From positions 62,001-126,000 of the forward strand of contig JACQEP010000016.1 of assembly GCA_016200485.1 (NCBI GenBank): 64,000 nucleotides of DNA. Direction: 5' to 3'. Both the position numbers and the translations under genes were made by a program. The notes beneath the pieces were generated by a model. That model saw only the letters and a program-made list of their open reading frames with translations. It was not told the DNA's origin and did no database searches. Shown here piece by piece: positions 26,788 through 36,240 of the stretch. This DNA comes from Gammaproteobacteria bacterium (GTDB lineage: Bacteria; Pseudomonadota; Gammaproteobacteria; Tenderiales; Tenderiaceae). Position 1 is the stretch's first letter, and each line of letters begins with the position of its first letter.

Positions 26788-27792
26788 TCAGCCTAACGCC
26801 AAATAGAGATAGGTCAAATACAGTGCGCCATTGACCAACAAATGCCAGACGCGCAGCGCCCCTCTATAAATCATGAGCCTGATCCACAAGGCAGCCACCA
26901 AGGTAATGATGATGCCAAATAAAACTTCGGGGCGCGGTTCCCACGGCGTGAGTGAAATCCCGATCGCGGGCAACAACGTACCCTGAAACACCATTGCCCC
27001 TGTGATATTGCCGAAGGCCAGCGTATCTTTGCCTTGGCGTATCCAGAGAATACTGTTCACTTTCTCCGGCAACTCGGTGGCGATGGGGACGATCAACAAC
27101 GACAACACCAACGCCGAGATACCAATGATTTTTGAAAGATCGTCAACGCCGGAAATGAATCCCTTGGCACCCGCCACCAGCAGACCCAACCCCAGCCCCA
27201 GCTGAAACAGGATGACAAACATATTTTCTGGCAGCCCCACTCGCGACAGAAACATCGGCTTGTCCGCCTCGGTACCGTGACCATCTTCCACCAACTTGGC
27301 GGAGGCGCGCAGGGTCAGCATGACGTAAATGAAATACAGCAGCACCAGCGAGAAACCGATCATGGCCCGGATATTGGCCATGTCATGCGGCACAAAAAGC
27401 GCAATTGCCGCGATCGTAAATGCGATCAGGAAAAAATTCATGTCCCGTGTGAAGCCACTACGCTCCGCCTTAAACTCACCCTGTGGACCGCGCGACTTCC
27501 AGCATACAAAAGCGAGCAGGGACAAAGACAGCGTCGACAACATCAACGGCGCACCCAGAATCGCACCGACACCAATTTCTTCATTGACATGGGTATCTGC
27601 AGTCCCGGCAAAAATTGCCAGCAAGGGGACCAGGGTTTCCGGTAGTGCCGTGCCGACGGCGGCAAAGATGGAACCGGTCACCCCCTCGGAGATTTTGAGC
27701 CGTTCGCCGAGATGCTCGAGGGCATTGGTAAACACTTCGGCCGCTATCAGGATGACAAGGAGGGAAACAATAAGAATGATGACACTGGTCAT
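26788..27792 (-). CDS. Sodium/calcium-exchanger-family membrane protein
   Basis: 334 residues, about ten membrane helices in two inverted halves. The alpha repeats are seen as GSIFAAVGTALPETLVPLLA and VLSLLIVPIATELPEKVNSI, both with the acidic residue after the P that coordinates cations in the CaCA superfamily (YrbG-like). It probably exchanges Ca2+ or another cation for Na+ or H+ at the inner membrane. It is the first gene of the unit leading into uppP. A 55-base gap separates it from the upstream IclR gene, which is on the same strand. Confidence 0.88.
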   Translation of the reverse strand: MTSVIILIVSLLVILIAAEVFTNALEHLGERLKISEGVTGSIFAAVGTALPETLVPLLAIFAGTADTHVNEEIGVGAILGAPLMLSTLSLSLLAFVCWKSRGPQGEFKAERSGFTRDMNFFLIAFTIAAIALFVPHDMANIRAMIGFSLVLLYFIYVMLTLRASAKLVEDGHGTEADKPMFLSRVGLPENMFVILFQLGLGLGLLVAGAKGFISGVDDLSKIIGISALVLSLLIVPIATELPEKVNSILWIRQGKDTLAFGNITGAMVFQGTLLPAIGISLTPWEPRPEVLFGIIITLVAALWIRLMIYRGALRVWHLLVNGALYLTYLYLALG

Positions 27793-27847
27793 TTAGGGAT
27801 GTCTCAATAAATTCAATGCCGAATTGTATGTCAGTTGCCGCCTCGCG

Positions 27848-28603
27848 TCACCCGGCGTAGCCCAGCGCGGCCGAAACGCGTAGCCCGGCCTGTTTCACCC
27901 AGTCCACCCATTCCTGGCGCCAGCGCTCGATTGGCGCCGAGATCGAGAGTCCGGCCACCACTACACCGCTGCTATCGCGAATCACCACCCCGATGCAGCC
28001 GACGCCCAGCTCGGCCTCCTCGTTATCGAAGGCATAGCCGTCGCCGATGGCGCGCCGGGCCTCCTGCGCCAGGCTGTCGGCATCGGTGACGGTATTGGCG
28101 GTATAGCGCGGCAAACCGGTGCGTTGTGCATAATCGCGCACCGCCGCCTCACCCTGATCGCCCAGCATCAACTTGCCGACCGCGGTGACGTGCAGCGGGG
28201 CGCGGCTGCCGATGACCTGCTCGGCCCGCACCGCCCGCTTCGCCGTCATGCGCTCGACATAGACGACCTCGTCACCCTCGCGCACAGTCAGATTCACCGT
28301 CTCACCCACCTGGTCGCGCAGCCATTCCATCACCGGCCGCGCCTCGCCGCGCAGGTCAAGCCGCGAACGGACGCGATCCCCCCAACGCAACAGCCGGGCG
28401 CCGAGCCGGTAGTGGCCGGCCGGATCGCGATCGACCAGACCATGCCCGCCGAGCGAGGCCAGGATCCGGAAGGCGGTCGAGGGGTGGAGCCCGGTATCGG
28501 CCGCAATCAATTTCAGACTGAGGGGCTGATCGTGGCCCGCCAGTGTGTCGAGGATGGCAGCTGCCCGATCAATGACTTGGATTGGGGTAGTGATTTTGTC
28601 CAT
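27848..28603 (-). CDS. IclR-family transcriptional regulator
   Basis: 251 residues. The N-terminal winged helix (IQVIDRAAAILDTLAGHDQP, LHPSTAFRILASLGGHGLVD) is followed by an effector-binding GAF-like domain with GVGCIGVVIRDSSGVVVAGL. IclR proteins commonly control catabolism of aromatic or small organic acids. It diverges from the XFP/transketolase-like, DUF1537 kinase and glc genes and is their likely local regulator. The region before its ATG is an AT-rich dyad with no Shine-Dalgarno, so it may be leaderless or have a weak start. Confidence 0.92.
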   Translation of the reverse strand: MDKITTPIQVIDRAAAILDTLAGHDQPLSLKLIAADTGLHPSTAFRILASLGGHGLVDRDPAGHYRLGARLLRWGDRVRSRLDLRGEARPVMEWLRDQVGETVNLTVREGDEVVYVERMTAKRAVRAEQVIGSRAPLHVTAVGKLMLGDQGEAAVRDYAQRTGLPRYTANTVTDADSLAQEARRAIGDGYAFDNEEAELGVGCIGVVIRDSSGVVVAGLSISAPIERWRQEWVDWVKQAGLRVSAALGYAG

Positions 28604-28605
28604 AT

Positions 28606-28656
28606 TTCACATTATGAAAACGATTGTGTATTGTGAAATATTAGTCGATCGACTAA
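28606..28656. promoter_or_regulatory. Candidate IclR operator region with two palindromes
   Basis: TTTCACATTATGAAA (28606-28620) is a near-perfect dyad, and TATTGTGAAATA nearby repeats the half-site. TTAGTCGATCGACTAA (28641-28656) is a perfect 16-base palindrome. Both lie between the divergent iclR and TPP-enzyme genes. Confidence 0.6.
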
Positions 28657-28722
28657 TTTAATACAAGCCATCGATTATTCCGGGCGCTGGGTTTAGCGCC
28701 CCCTATTTGCCAGGAGACCCCC

Positions 28723-30927
28723 ATGTCCGCGATCCCGAAAGCCAAGACCGACGCCATCCCCGCCTTTTGCGCAGGCATCCAGCACTTCGGCGACACCTGG
28801 CCCGGCTTTGATCGTTACGCCAGCCAGGCGGCGATCGGCGCGGGTCAGGCCGCGATCACCAAGACGGACGACCAAGCCGTCTACCAGACGCTACTGGCTG
28901 CCGACGCTCTGCGCTACCTCACGCTGCAAGTGACCGGCGCCAAAGGCTCCGGTCATCCCGGCGGTTTTGCCTCCAGCGCCGAGGCCCATGCGGCGTTGAT
29001 CATGCTCGGCCACACCAACATTGTTACCGAGGTTGGCCACCATGCGCCCGGCTTTTATTCTTCGATGTTTCTCGACGGTTCGCTGGAGGAGATGGGCATC
29101 AAGACCATGACCGACATGATGGCCCGTTTCCGCGAGAAGCACGGGCTGCTCGGCCATCTTTCGGGGGCGATCCCGGGGCTGTTGGCGCCGGCGGGTCCAC
29201 TGGGGCAGGGCCAGCATTTCGCCATGGCGGGCGCGTTGTTGCATCCGGACAAATTGTTCCCGGTGACCATCGGCGACGGCGGCATGGGCGAGCCCTATGT
29301 CCTCAACAGCATGATGCACTTCCACACCGCTTATCCCAAAGTCACCAACTTCCTGCCGGTGCTGATCTGGAACGGTTATTCGCAGGAACACCACTCGATG
29401 GTATCGCGCATGACCAATGACGACATGGTCGCTTACTGGAAGGGGCATGGCTTTGACAACGTGATGCTGGTCAACGCCAAAGATTATGACGACAGCAATC
29501 AAAGCAGCGCCTATGCCGACAGCACCTATTTCGCTTTTGAAAAACGTCTGGCCTTTACCAAAGCGGTGCTGCAAGGCGTCGAGCTGGCGGCCAAATCGGC
29601 GCTCGGCGGCAAATTGACGGTGTTCATCATCAAACAGATGAAGGGCGCGGGCGTGCATGCCGTTGGCGCCAAGTCGCACAACTTGTATCCAAAGGATACG
29701 CTCGACCAGCCGCATATTATCGATGGACTGAAGCGCCGCGCCTTGACGCCTGCGGCGTGGCAAATCGTGCGCGACAATTTCAGCCGCGCCGGTGGCGGCC
29801 CGGCCGTGAAAACCGTGGTCACCGAATTCGAATTGGACATTGCGCCGCTGCCGAAGCTGGAAATGCAGGAGTTCAACAAGGGTGAACAGGCTGTTCCTGC
29901 CACGGCCATGGGCGCGCTGGTGGCGCAGATTGGCAAGGCCGATTCGCGTTTCGTCGTCACCAATGCCGACGGCAACGAAGCCTCGGCCATGAAGAACATT
30001 AATGATGCGCTGAAGATTCGTCATCCGACGGCCGATCCGCTCTACAATCAGGAACCGAATGGCCAGGTCTATGAACCGTTAAACGAAGACGCCTGTGCCG
30101 GTCTGGCCGCTGGTTTGGCATTATTCGGTTCGCGTGCGCTGTGGTTGTCTTATGAATCGTTCGCCATCAATGGCTGGCCGGTCATTCAGACCGTCACTCA
30201 GGCGATGGCAGAACTGCGCCGTAAAACGCCGTCAATCGTCACTATGTTTACCGCGGGCGCACTGGAACAGGGCCGCAACGGTTGGACGCATCAACGGCCG
30301 GAGATCGAAAATTATTTCGCCGCCATGATGCGCAACGGCAACGTCTATCCTTTGTTCCCCTGCGACGCCAACGCCATGCAAGTGGCTTATGAATACGCCA
30401 CCAACAGCGTCAACAAGGGCATGGTGCTGATCGCCTCCAAGAGCCCGCTGCCGGTGTACATGAGCTTGAGTGAAGCACGTCACGCCGTCGCGGAAGGCGC
30501 GGCCACGATCCATGAAAGCAAGTCCGGCACCAAGGGTACAGTGGTGTTCGCTGTCACCGGCGACATGGTTATGCTGCCGGTGTTTGCAGCCAAGGACCAA
30601 CTGGAAGCAGACGGTTATCGTGTGCGCATCGTGGCGGTGATCAATCCGCGCCGCCTCTATCGGCCGACGGATGTTGCCTGGGACACGGTTTCGGAACCGG
30701 ATAATAAATTCATGGCTGACGATCGCTTCAACGCGCTGTTCGATGGCGACACTCTGCTGGCGGTCAGCGGCGGCCCCAGTGCATCGCTGGAACCGGTACT
30801 GCTGCGCACTCGCGCGCCGAGGCGTGACGTGTTTTGCTGGAAACGTGGCGAAACCACGGCCTCGCCGGCGGAGATCATGGCATTCAACGGCATCACTGCC
30901 GAAGCGATGATTAAACGAGTACAGTAA
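28723..30927 (+). CDS. TPP-dependent transketolase/phosphoketolase-like enzyme
   Basis: 734 residues. The N-terminal TPP domain has GAKGSGHPGGFASSAEAHAA and the TPP/Mg motif TIGDGGMGEPYVLN followed by VLIWNGYSQEHHSM. The middle and C-terminal parts look more like phosphoketolase (XFP) than ordinary transketolase: NEDACAGLAAGLALFGSRAL, WLSYESFAINGWPVIQ, GRNGWTHQRPEIENYFAA, PCDANAMQVAYEY and SPLPVYMSLSEA. The expected activity is thiamine-dependent cleavage or transfer of a two-carbon ketol from a ketose (phosphate). Acetyl-phosphate formation is possible but unproven, and no ackA/pta is nearby. AGGAGA precedes the ATG. It is first in the unit with the DUF1537 kinase and glcDEF, and divergent from iclR. 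Confidence 0.8.
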   Translation: MSAIPKAKTDAIPAFCAGIQHFGDTWPGFDRYASQAAIGAGQAAITKTDDQAVYQTLLAADALRYLTLQVTGAKGSGHPGGFASSAEAHAALIMLGHTNIVTEVGHHAPGFYSSMFLDGSLEEMGIKTMTDMMARFREKHGLLGHLSGAIPGLLAPAGPLGQGQHFAMAGALLHPDKLFPVTIGDGGMGEPYVLNSMMHFHTAYPKVTNFLPVLIWNGYSQEHHSMVSRMTNDDMVAYWKGHGFDNVMLVNAKDYDDSNQSSAYADSTYFAFEKRLAFTKAVLQGVELAAKSALGGKLTVFIIKQMKGAGVHAVGAKSHNLYPKDTLDQPHIIDGLKRRALTPAAWQIVRDNFSRAGGGPAVKTVVTEFELDIAPLPKLEMQEFNKGEQAVPATAMGALVAQIGKADSRFVVTNADGNEASAMKNINDALKIRHPTADPLYNQEPNGQVYEPLNEDACAGLAAGLALFGSRALWLSYESFAINGWPVIQTVTQAMAELRRKTPSIVTMFTAGALEQGRNGWTHQRPEIENYFAAMMRNGNVYPLFPCDANAMQVAYEYATNSVNKGMVLIASKSPLPVYMSLSEARHAVAEGAATIHESKSGTKGTVVFAVTGDMVMLPVFAAKDQLEADGYRVRIVAVINPRRLYRPTDVAWDTVSEPDNKFMADDRFNALFDGDTLLAVSGGPSASLEPVLLRTRAPRRDVFCWKRGETTASPAEIMAFNGITAEAMIKRVQ

Positions 30928-30941
30928 TTGAGCTGATCACT

Positions 30942-30967
30942 GGCGGGTTATCGTGCGATAACCCGCC
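30942..30967. repeat. Perfect intergenic hairpin
   Basis: GGCGGGTTATCG (30942-30953) and CGATAACCCGCC (30956-30967) form a perfect 12-base stem with a TG loop and no T run. It lies between the TPP-enzyme and DUF1537 kinase genes and may modulate or stabilise the message. Confidence 0.75.
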
Positions 30968-30984
30968 GCTATTGGAGCGCGAAG

Positions 30985-32361
30985 ATGGCTACTACCAAAA
31001 TCGTTGTCTTGGACGACGACCCGACTGGCTCCCAGACGGTACACAGCTGCCTCCTGCTGACCCGCTGGGATACCGGCACGCTGACAGCGGCGCTGCAGGA
31101 CGCGGCGCCACTGTTCTTCGTGTTGACCAACACCCGCGGCATGGCGGCGAATCGCGCTGCTGCGGTTACGCGCGAGATATGCATTAATCTGCGCCTTGCG
31201 TTGGCGGCGCTGAAACAAGCGGGCACAGAAATCAATCCGATTCTGGTGAGCCGTTCCGACTCCACCCTGCGCGGCCACTATCCGGTGGAAACCGATGTCA
31301 TTGCCGAGGAACTGGGTCCGTTCGATGCGCATTTCCTGGTGCCCGCATTTTTTGAAGGTGGCCGCATTACCCGTGGCGGCGTTCACTATCTGCTTGTTGA
31401 TGGAAAACCGATACCGGTCCATGAAACGGAATTTGCCAAGGACTCGGTGTTTGGCTACAGCACTAGTTACCTGCCGGATTACGTTGCCGAAAAAACCGGT
31501 GGCCGGATTCAGGCCGATCAAGTCGAGCGCTTTCTGCTGAACGACATCCAAGGCAACATTCCTTCGCGCCTCCGCCGACTTGAAGGCAATACCTGCTGCG
31601 TCGTGGACGGTGAAAAACAAAGCGACCTCGACCGATTCGCGACGCATATCCAGACTGCCGCCACCGACGGTCAGCGTTTTTTATTTCGCAGCGCCGCCAG
31701 CCTGCTGACCTCGCTCGCCAAGCTGCCGCCACCATCGATCACTGCCGAACAAATGGCATCCTGTGTCCGTGATGGACAGGCCGGGGCAATTATCGTCGGC
31801 TCGCATGTCAAAAAAACCACCGCACAATTAAATATGCTGTTGCAGCAGCCGGGAACCGTCGCTATCGAAGTGGATGTCGACCGGATTGCCCGAGACCGTG
31901 ACAAATTGCTCCAAGAAACACTCGTCGCAGTTTCAACCGCGCACAATGAGGCACGAACGCCTGTGGTTTTCACTAGTCGCACCGAAAAGGCTTTTGCCGA
32001 TCAGCAGGCGCGACTCGCCTTCGGCGAACAGGTGTCGGCATTGCTCATGGACATAGTACGTAACTTGCCCCCAACGATTGGTTTTTTGATCAGCAAGGGC
32101 GGCATAACTTCTAACGACGTGTTAACTAACGGCCTGGCGTTGTCCACTTCACGCGTACTGGGGCAGATTCTGGCGGGCTGCTCGGTCATCCGTTGCCCAC
32201 AGGGTCATCCTCGCTTTCCGAATTTGCCGGTGGTCATCTTTCCCGGCAATGTTGGTGACGACAATGCATTGGCCACGGTCTATCAGCGCCTGACCATCCC
32301 CGCTGAAACAATCACGCCACGCGTCAGCCCCTGGCTCTATAAAAATGCAAAGCGCCATTGA
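30985..32361 (+). CDS. DUF1537 / four-carbon acid sugar kinase family protein
   Basis: 458 residues. The N-terminal domain has VLDDDPTGSQTVHSCLLL, NTRGMAANRAAAV and SRSDSTLRGHYPVE; the C-terminal nucleotide-binding domain has GFLISKGGITSNDVLTNG and PVVIFPGNVGDDNALATVY. The family is known to phosphorylate D-erythronate, D-threonate and related acid sugars at O4. Here the usual partners (PdxA2-type dehydrogenase, OtnC, OtnI, LtnD) are missing, and the gene sits between a TPP enzyme and glcDEF, so the substrate may differ. GGAGCG precedes the ATG. Confidence 0.85.
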   Translation: MATTKIVVLDDDPTGSQTVHSCLLLTRWDTGTLTAALQDAAPLFFVLTNTRGMAANRAAAVTREICINLRLALAALKQAGTEINPILVSRSDSTLRGHYPVETDVIAEELGPFDAHFLVPAFFEGGRITRGGVHYLLVDGKPIPVHETEFAKDSVFGYSTSYLPDYVAEKTGGRIQADQVERFLLNDIQGNIPSRLRRLEGNTCCVVDGEKQSDLDRFATHIQTAATDGQRFLFRSAASLLTSLAKLPPPSITAEQMASCVRDGQAGAIIVGSHVKKTTAQLNMLLQQPGTVAIEVDVDRIARDRDKLLQETLVAVSTAHNEARTPVVFTSRTEKAFADQQARLAFGEQVSALLMDIVRNLPPTIGFLISKGGITSNDVLTNGLALSTSRVLGQILAGCSVIRCPQGHPRFPNLPVVIFPGNVGDDNALATVYQRLTIPAETITPRVSPWLYKNAKRH

Positions 32362-32386
32362 TGGTTAACAGGCTGTGAATTAGCAT

Positions 32387-32414
32387 GCAGGGGCGATTCA
32401 TGAATCGCCCCTGC
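32387..32414. repeat. Perfect 28-bp palindrome after DUF1537 gene
   Basis: GCAGGGGCGATTCA (32387-32400) is followed immediately by its exact complement to 32414, giving a 14-base self-complementary arm. There is no T run directly after; a short run follows at 32431. It is the same kind of unit as at 53666. Confidence 0.8.
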
Positions 32415-32469
32415 TCTCTAACGGAGAGCGCGTTTTTCAGCGGCCAGTTAAAAAATTGAGTATTGAATT

Positions 32470-33954
32470 ATGGACAAGGAAAGGCCCGTCACACTGCGCC
32501 TCAACAAGGCTGAACTCGTCGCCGCGCTGCGCGGCATTTTGCCCGCGGACAGCATCTTGTATCAGGAAGAAGACCTGCGGCCATATGAATGCGATGGCCT
32601 CTCCGCCTATCGCCGTTTGCCATTGATTGTCGTCTTGCCAGACACCGTAGAGCAAGTTCAAAAGATAGTGCAGTTGTGTTATGAAAATGATGTGCCGGTC
32701 GTCGCGCGCGGCGCCGGCACCGGGCTTTCCGGCGGCGCGTTACCCCACAGCGAGGGTGTTCTGCTCAGTCTGGCGAAACTGAAATCGATTCTTAATCTTG
32801 ATCCGCTGGCACGCACGGCACGGGTACAGCCCGGCGTGCGCAACCTGACCATTTCGCAAGCGGCGGCAGCGCATGGTTTGTACTATGCGCCTGATCCTTC
32901 ATCACAGATTGCCTGCACCATCGGCGGCAATGTCGCCGAAAATTCGGGCGGTGTTCATTGTCTGAAGTATGGATTAACCGTTCACAACATCTTGCAGGTT
33001 AACCTCGTCACCATTGAAGGCGAACTGCTAACCATCGGCAGCGAGGCGCTCGATGCCCCCGGCTACGACCTGCTGGCCTTGATTACTGGTTCCGAAGGCA
33101 TGCTGGGCGTGATTGTCGAAGTAACCGTTCGATTGCTTCCGCAACCGGAACGGGCGCAAGTCGTGCTCGCCGCCTTTGACGACATCGAAAAGGCGGGCAC
33201 CGCTGTCGGCGCCGTCATCGCCGCGGGCATTATCCCTGCCGGTCTGGAAATGATGGACAAGCTCGCAATCAATGCCGCCGAGGATTTCGTTCATGCCGGT
33301 TATCCGCGCGGCGCCGAAGCCATTTTGTTGTGCGAACTGGACGGTACCAACGAGGAAGTCTCCGAACAGGTCATGCGGGTGCGTGAGCTCATGAACGAAT
33401 GCGGCGCCAGTGAAGTGCGCACCGCCAGGGACGAGGCCGAACGGACCATATTCTGGAAAGGCCGCAAGGCGGCTTTCCCCGCCGTCGGCCGCATTTCTCC
33501 GGATTATTACTGCATGGATGGCACCATCCCGCGCCAGCGGCTGCCTGAAGTGCTGCGCCGCATCCGCGAACTTTCTGATCACTACGGCCTTCCGGTGGCG
33601 AATGTCTTTCATGCAGGCGACGGCAATCTTCATCCACTGATTCTTTATGATGCCAATAATCCCGGCGAGTTTGAGCGCGCTGAGGTTTTCGGTGGCAAGA
33701 TTCTGGAAGCCTGTGTCGAGGTTGGCGGCACGATCACCGGCGAGCACGGTGTCGGCATGGAAAAAATCGATCAGATGTGCGTGCAATTCAACAGCGCCGA
33801 ACTGACGCAGTTTCACGCCATCAAGCACGCCTTTGACGGCAAGGCATTGCTCAACCCGGGCAAGGCGATACCGACATTGCACCGCTGCGCCGAATTTGGC
33901 GCCATGCATGTGCACCGTGGCCAACTGGCGTTTCCGGAACTGGACCGGTTTTAG
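32470..33954 (+). CDS. glcD: Glycolate oxidase FAD subunit GlcD
   Basis: 494 residues, FAD-linked oxidase. The FAD-binding domain shows VPVVARGAGTGLSGGALPHS, the Gly-rich DPSSQIACTIGGNVAENSGG, and LITGSEGMLGVIVEVTVRLL. The C-terminal substrate domain has VFHAGDGNLHPLILYD and the TGEHGVGMEK motif. With GlcE and GlcF it oxidises glycolate (or a similar D-2-hydroxy acid) to the keto acid at the membrane, passing electrons to quinone. It is followed by glcE after 6 bases. It lies 108 bases downstream of the DUF1537 gene, behind a palindrome, so it may have its own promoter or be part of a long operon. Confidence 0.95.
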   Translation: MDKERPVTLRLNKAELVAALRGILPADSILYQEEDLRPYECDGLSAYRRLPLIVVLPDTVEQVQKIVQLCYENDVPVVARGAGTGLSGGALPHSEGVLLSLAKLKSILNLDPLARTARVQPGVRNLTISQAAAAHGLYYAPDPSSQIACTIGGNVAENSGGVHCLKYGLTVHNILQVNLVTIEGELLTIGSEALDAPGYDLLALITGSEGMLGVIVEVTVRLLPQPERAQVVLAAFDDIEKAGTAVGAVIAAGIIPAGLEMMDKLAINAAEDFVHAGYPRGAEAILLCELDGTNEEVSEQVMRVRELMNECGASEVRTARDEAERTIFWKGRKAAFPAVGRISPDYYCMDGTIPRQRLPEVLRRIRELSDHYGLPVANVFHAGDGNLHPLILYDANNPGEFERAEVFGGKILEACVEVGGTITGEHGVGMEKIDQMCVQFNSAELTQFHAIKHAFDGKALLNPGKAIPTLHRCAEFGAMHVHRGQLAFPELDRF

Positions 33955-33960
33955 CGCGGC

Positions 33961-35019
33961 ATGACAGACATCGCTGACAGACTGCAACAACACGTCGCCG
34001 CCGCTATTGGCGACAGAACTCCGCTGCATATTATCGGAGGTGGCAGCAAACAATTCCTCGGCCGCCACGTTGACGGCCAGGCACTGCCGGTCAGCGGCCA
34101 TCGCGGCATCGTCAGCCATGAACCCACCGAACTGGTGATCACCGCGCGTGCCGGCACACCCTTGCATGAAATTAATGACGCGCTGACCGAACAGCGGCAA
34201 ATGCTGCCTTTCGAGCCACCGCGATTTGGCGATAGCGCGACGCTTGGCGGCACCATCGCCTGCGGCCTCTCCGGCCCGCGCCGCCCGTATGCCGGCGCCG
34301 CCCGCGACTTTGTACTCGGCTGCCGCATGATTAATGGCAAAGGCGAGATACTGCATTTCGGCGGCGAAGTGATGAAAAATGTCGCCGGCTACGATGCGGC
34401 TCGTCTGATGGCAGGCGCATTCGGCACACTTGGCGTGCTGCTCGACATCAGCTTGAAAGTACTGCCACGCCCCGAAGCCGAGATCACACTGATACAAGAA
34501 TGCACCGCCACCGAAGCCATCGTATTGATGAACACCTATGCCGGAAGGCCGCTGCCGTTGTCTGCCACTTGTTTTAATGAGGGACGGCTTTATGTGCGTC
34601 TTTCAGGGACTCATAGCGCCGTCAATCCCAGCATCGACAAGCTCGGCGGAGAAACGCTGGCCGACAGCGCAACGTTTTGGCGCGATCTCCGTGAACAAAC
34701 ACTACCGTTCTTCGCTGGCAGTGCGCGACTGTGGCGCGTGTCTGTGCCATCTTCTTCACCACCATTGGCACTTCCGGGCCACTGGTTGCTGGAATGGGGC
34801 GGAGCGCAACGCTGGCTGATCAGTGACGCCGATCCGGAAAATGTGCGCCAATACGCCACCAACGTCGGCGGCCACGCGACACTATTTCGCAACGGCAATC
34901 GTCGTTCCGAGATATTTCAGCCGCTGGCGCCCGGCCTGCTTCGTTTGCACCACAAGTTGAAGCAGGCCTTCGATCCGCTCGGGCTGTTCAATCCCGGCCG
35001 CATGTACCCAGGGCTGTAA
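33961..35019 (+). CDS. glcE: Glycolate oxidase subunit GlcE
   Basis: 352 residues, second FAD-binding (PCMH-type) subunit of the glycolate oxidase complex. Features: HIIGGGSKQFLGRHVDGQAL, PPRFGDSATLGGTIACGLSG, GEVMKNVAGYDAARLMAGAF and the C-terminal FDPLGLFNPGRMYPGL. It lacks the longer C-terminal domain of GlcD. It is 6 bases from both glcD and glcF, so all three are cotranscribed. Confidence 0.93.
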   Translation: MTDIADRLQQHVAAAIGDRTPLHIIGGGSKQFLGRHVDGQALPVSGHRGIVSHEPTELVITARAGTPLHEINDALTEQRQMLPFEPPRFGDSATLGGTIACGLSGPRRPYAGAARDFVLGCRMINGKGEILHFGGEVMKNVAGYDAARLMAGAFGTLGVLLDISLKVLPRPEAEITLIQECTATEAIVLMNTYAGRPLPLSATCFNEGRLYVRLSGTHSAVNPSIDKLGGETLADSATFWRDLREQTLPFFAGSARLWRVSVPSSSPPLALPGHWLLEWGGAQRWLISDADPENVRQYATNVGGHATLFRNGNRRSEIFQPLAPGLLRLHHKLKQAFDPLGLFNPGRMYPGL

Positions 35020-35025
35020 CACATC

Positions 35026-36240
35026 ATGCAAACGTCACTGACCGAACAATTCAAAGCCACCGCCGAAGGACAGGAAGCGGAATCAATCTTACGTGCATGC
35101 GTGCATTGCGGATTTTGTACTGCGACATGCCCGACTTACCAATTGCTCGGCGATGAACTCGATGGGCCAAGAGGCCGTATTTATTTGATCAAGCAAGTGC
35201 TGGAGGGCAAGGAAATTAGCGCCAAGACGCAAACTCATCTTGATCGCTGCCTGACCTGTCGCTCCTGTGAAACGACCTGCCCATCGGGGGTGCGTTACGG
35301 ACGTCTGATCGACATTGGCCGTCACGTTGTCGAACAGCAAGTACCGCGGCCACTGGCGGAGCGAGTCCTGCGCCGCACCTTGCGCACATTGATACCTTTC
35401 CGCCAACGCTTTGGGACATTGGTAAAACTGGGTCAAACCTTTTCCCCACTGCTGCCGCAGCGCCTGCGCCAGAAAATTCCGGCAATGCCGACTGCCACCG
35501 CATGGCCGATGACGACGCATGCCCGCAAGATGCTGGTGCTCGACGGTTGTGTGCAACCCATCACCGCGCCCAACACCAATGCCGCGGCCGCGCGCGTGCT
35601 CGACCGGCTTGGCATTCAGTTGATTCGCGCCGCCGGGGCGGGCTGCTGCGGTGCGCTCAGCCAGCATTTGTCGGCACCCGAAGAGGCGAGCGGCTTCATG
35701 CGCCGCAACATCGATGCCTGGTGGCCACATGTCGAGACAGGCGTTGAAGCACTGGTGATGACCGCCAGCGGTTGCGGCACCCTGGTCAAGGATTACGGCG
35801 AAATACTCAAATACGATGTAAACTACGCCGCCAAGGCGGCGCGAATCTCCAGCCTGACCAAAGACATCAGCGAAGTACTCGCCGTGGAAGATTTATCACG
35901 GCTGCAAAAGAACCTGGACGCAACCAGGATCGCCTACCATGCGCCCTGCACCCTGCAACATGGACAAAAGATCAATGGCATCGTTGAAAAGATACTGAGC
36001 ATAGCGGGTTATGAACTAACGCCGGCGGCCGATAGCCATCTCTGTTGTGGTTCCGCCGGAACCTATTCGATTTTGCAACCTCAGCTATCACAACGACTGC
36101 TCGACAACAAACTTCAGTCGCTGGACGCAGGCAAACCTGACTGTATCGCCACCGCCAATATCGGCTGCCAGATGCACCTGGCCAGCAAATCCACCGTGCC
36201 CGTCAAACACTGGATTGAGTTGCTTGATGCACCACGTTAG
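35026..36240 (+). CDS. glcF: Glycolate oxidase iron-sulfur subunit GlcF
   Basis: 404 residues. Two 4Fe-4S ferredoxin motifs are visible near the N-terminus (CVHCGFCTATCPTYQLLGDE and CLTCRSCETTCPSGVRYGRL), followed by two cysteine-rich CCG domains (AAGAGCCGALSQHL and DSHLCCGSAGTYSIL). It relays electrons from the FAD subunits to the quinone pool. The last bases overlap the convergent NMT1/THI5-like gene by 4 bases. Confidence 0.95.
   Translation: MQTSLTEQFKATAEGQEAESILRACVHCGFCTATCPTYQLLGDELDGPRGRIYLIKQVLEGKEISAKTQTHLDRCLTCRSCETTCPSGVRYGRLIDIGRHVVEQQVPRPLAERVLRRTLRTLIPFRQRFGTLVKLGQTFSPLLPQRLRQKIPAMPTATAWPMTTHARKMLVLDGCVQPITAPNTNAAAARVLDRLGIQLIRAAGAGCCGALSQHLSAPEEASGFMRRNIDAWWPHVETGVEALVMTASGCGTLVKDYGEILKYDVNYAAKAARISSLTKDISEVLAVEDLSRLQKNLDATRIAYHAPCTLQHGQKINGIVEKILSIAGYELTPAADSHLCCGSAGTYSILQPQLSQRLLDNKLQSLDAGKPDCIATANIGCQMHLASKSTVPVKHWIELLDAPR

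Noticed and set aside
28891-30024. 377-codon open frame on the minus strand within the TPP enzyme gene
   Set aside because: His/Arg-rich translation with no motif; entirely inside a well-supported gene on the other strand.
33028-34497. 489-codon open frame on the minus strand across glcD and glcE
   Set aside because: It is antisense to two clear genes, has no family features or ribosome site, and spans their junction; a GC-driven shadow.
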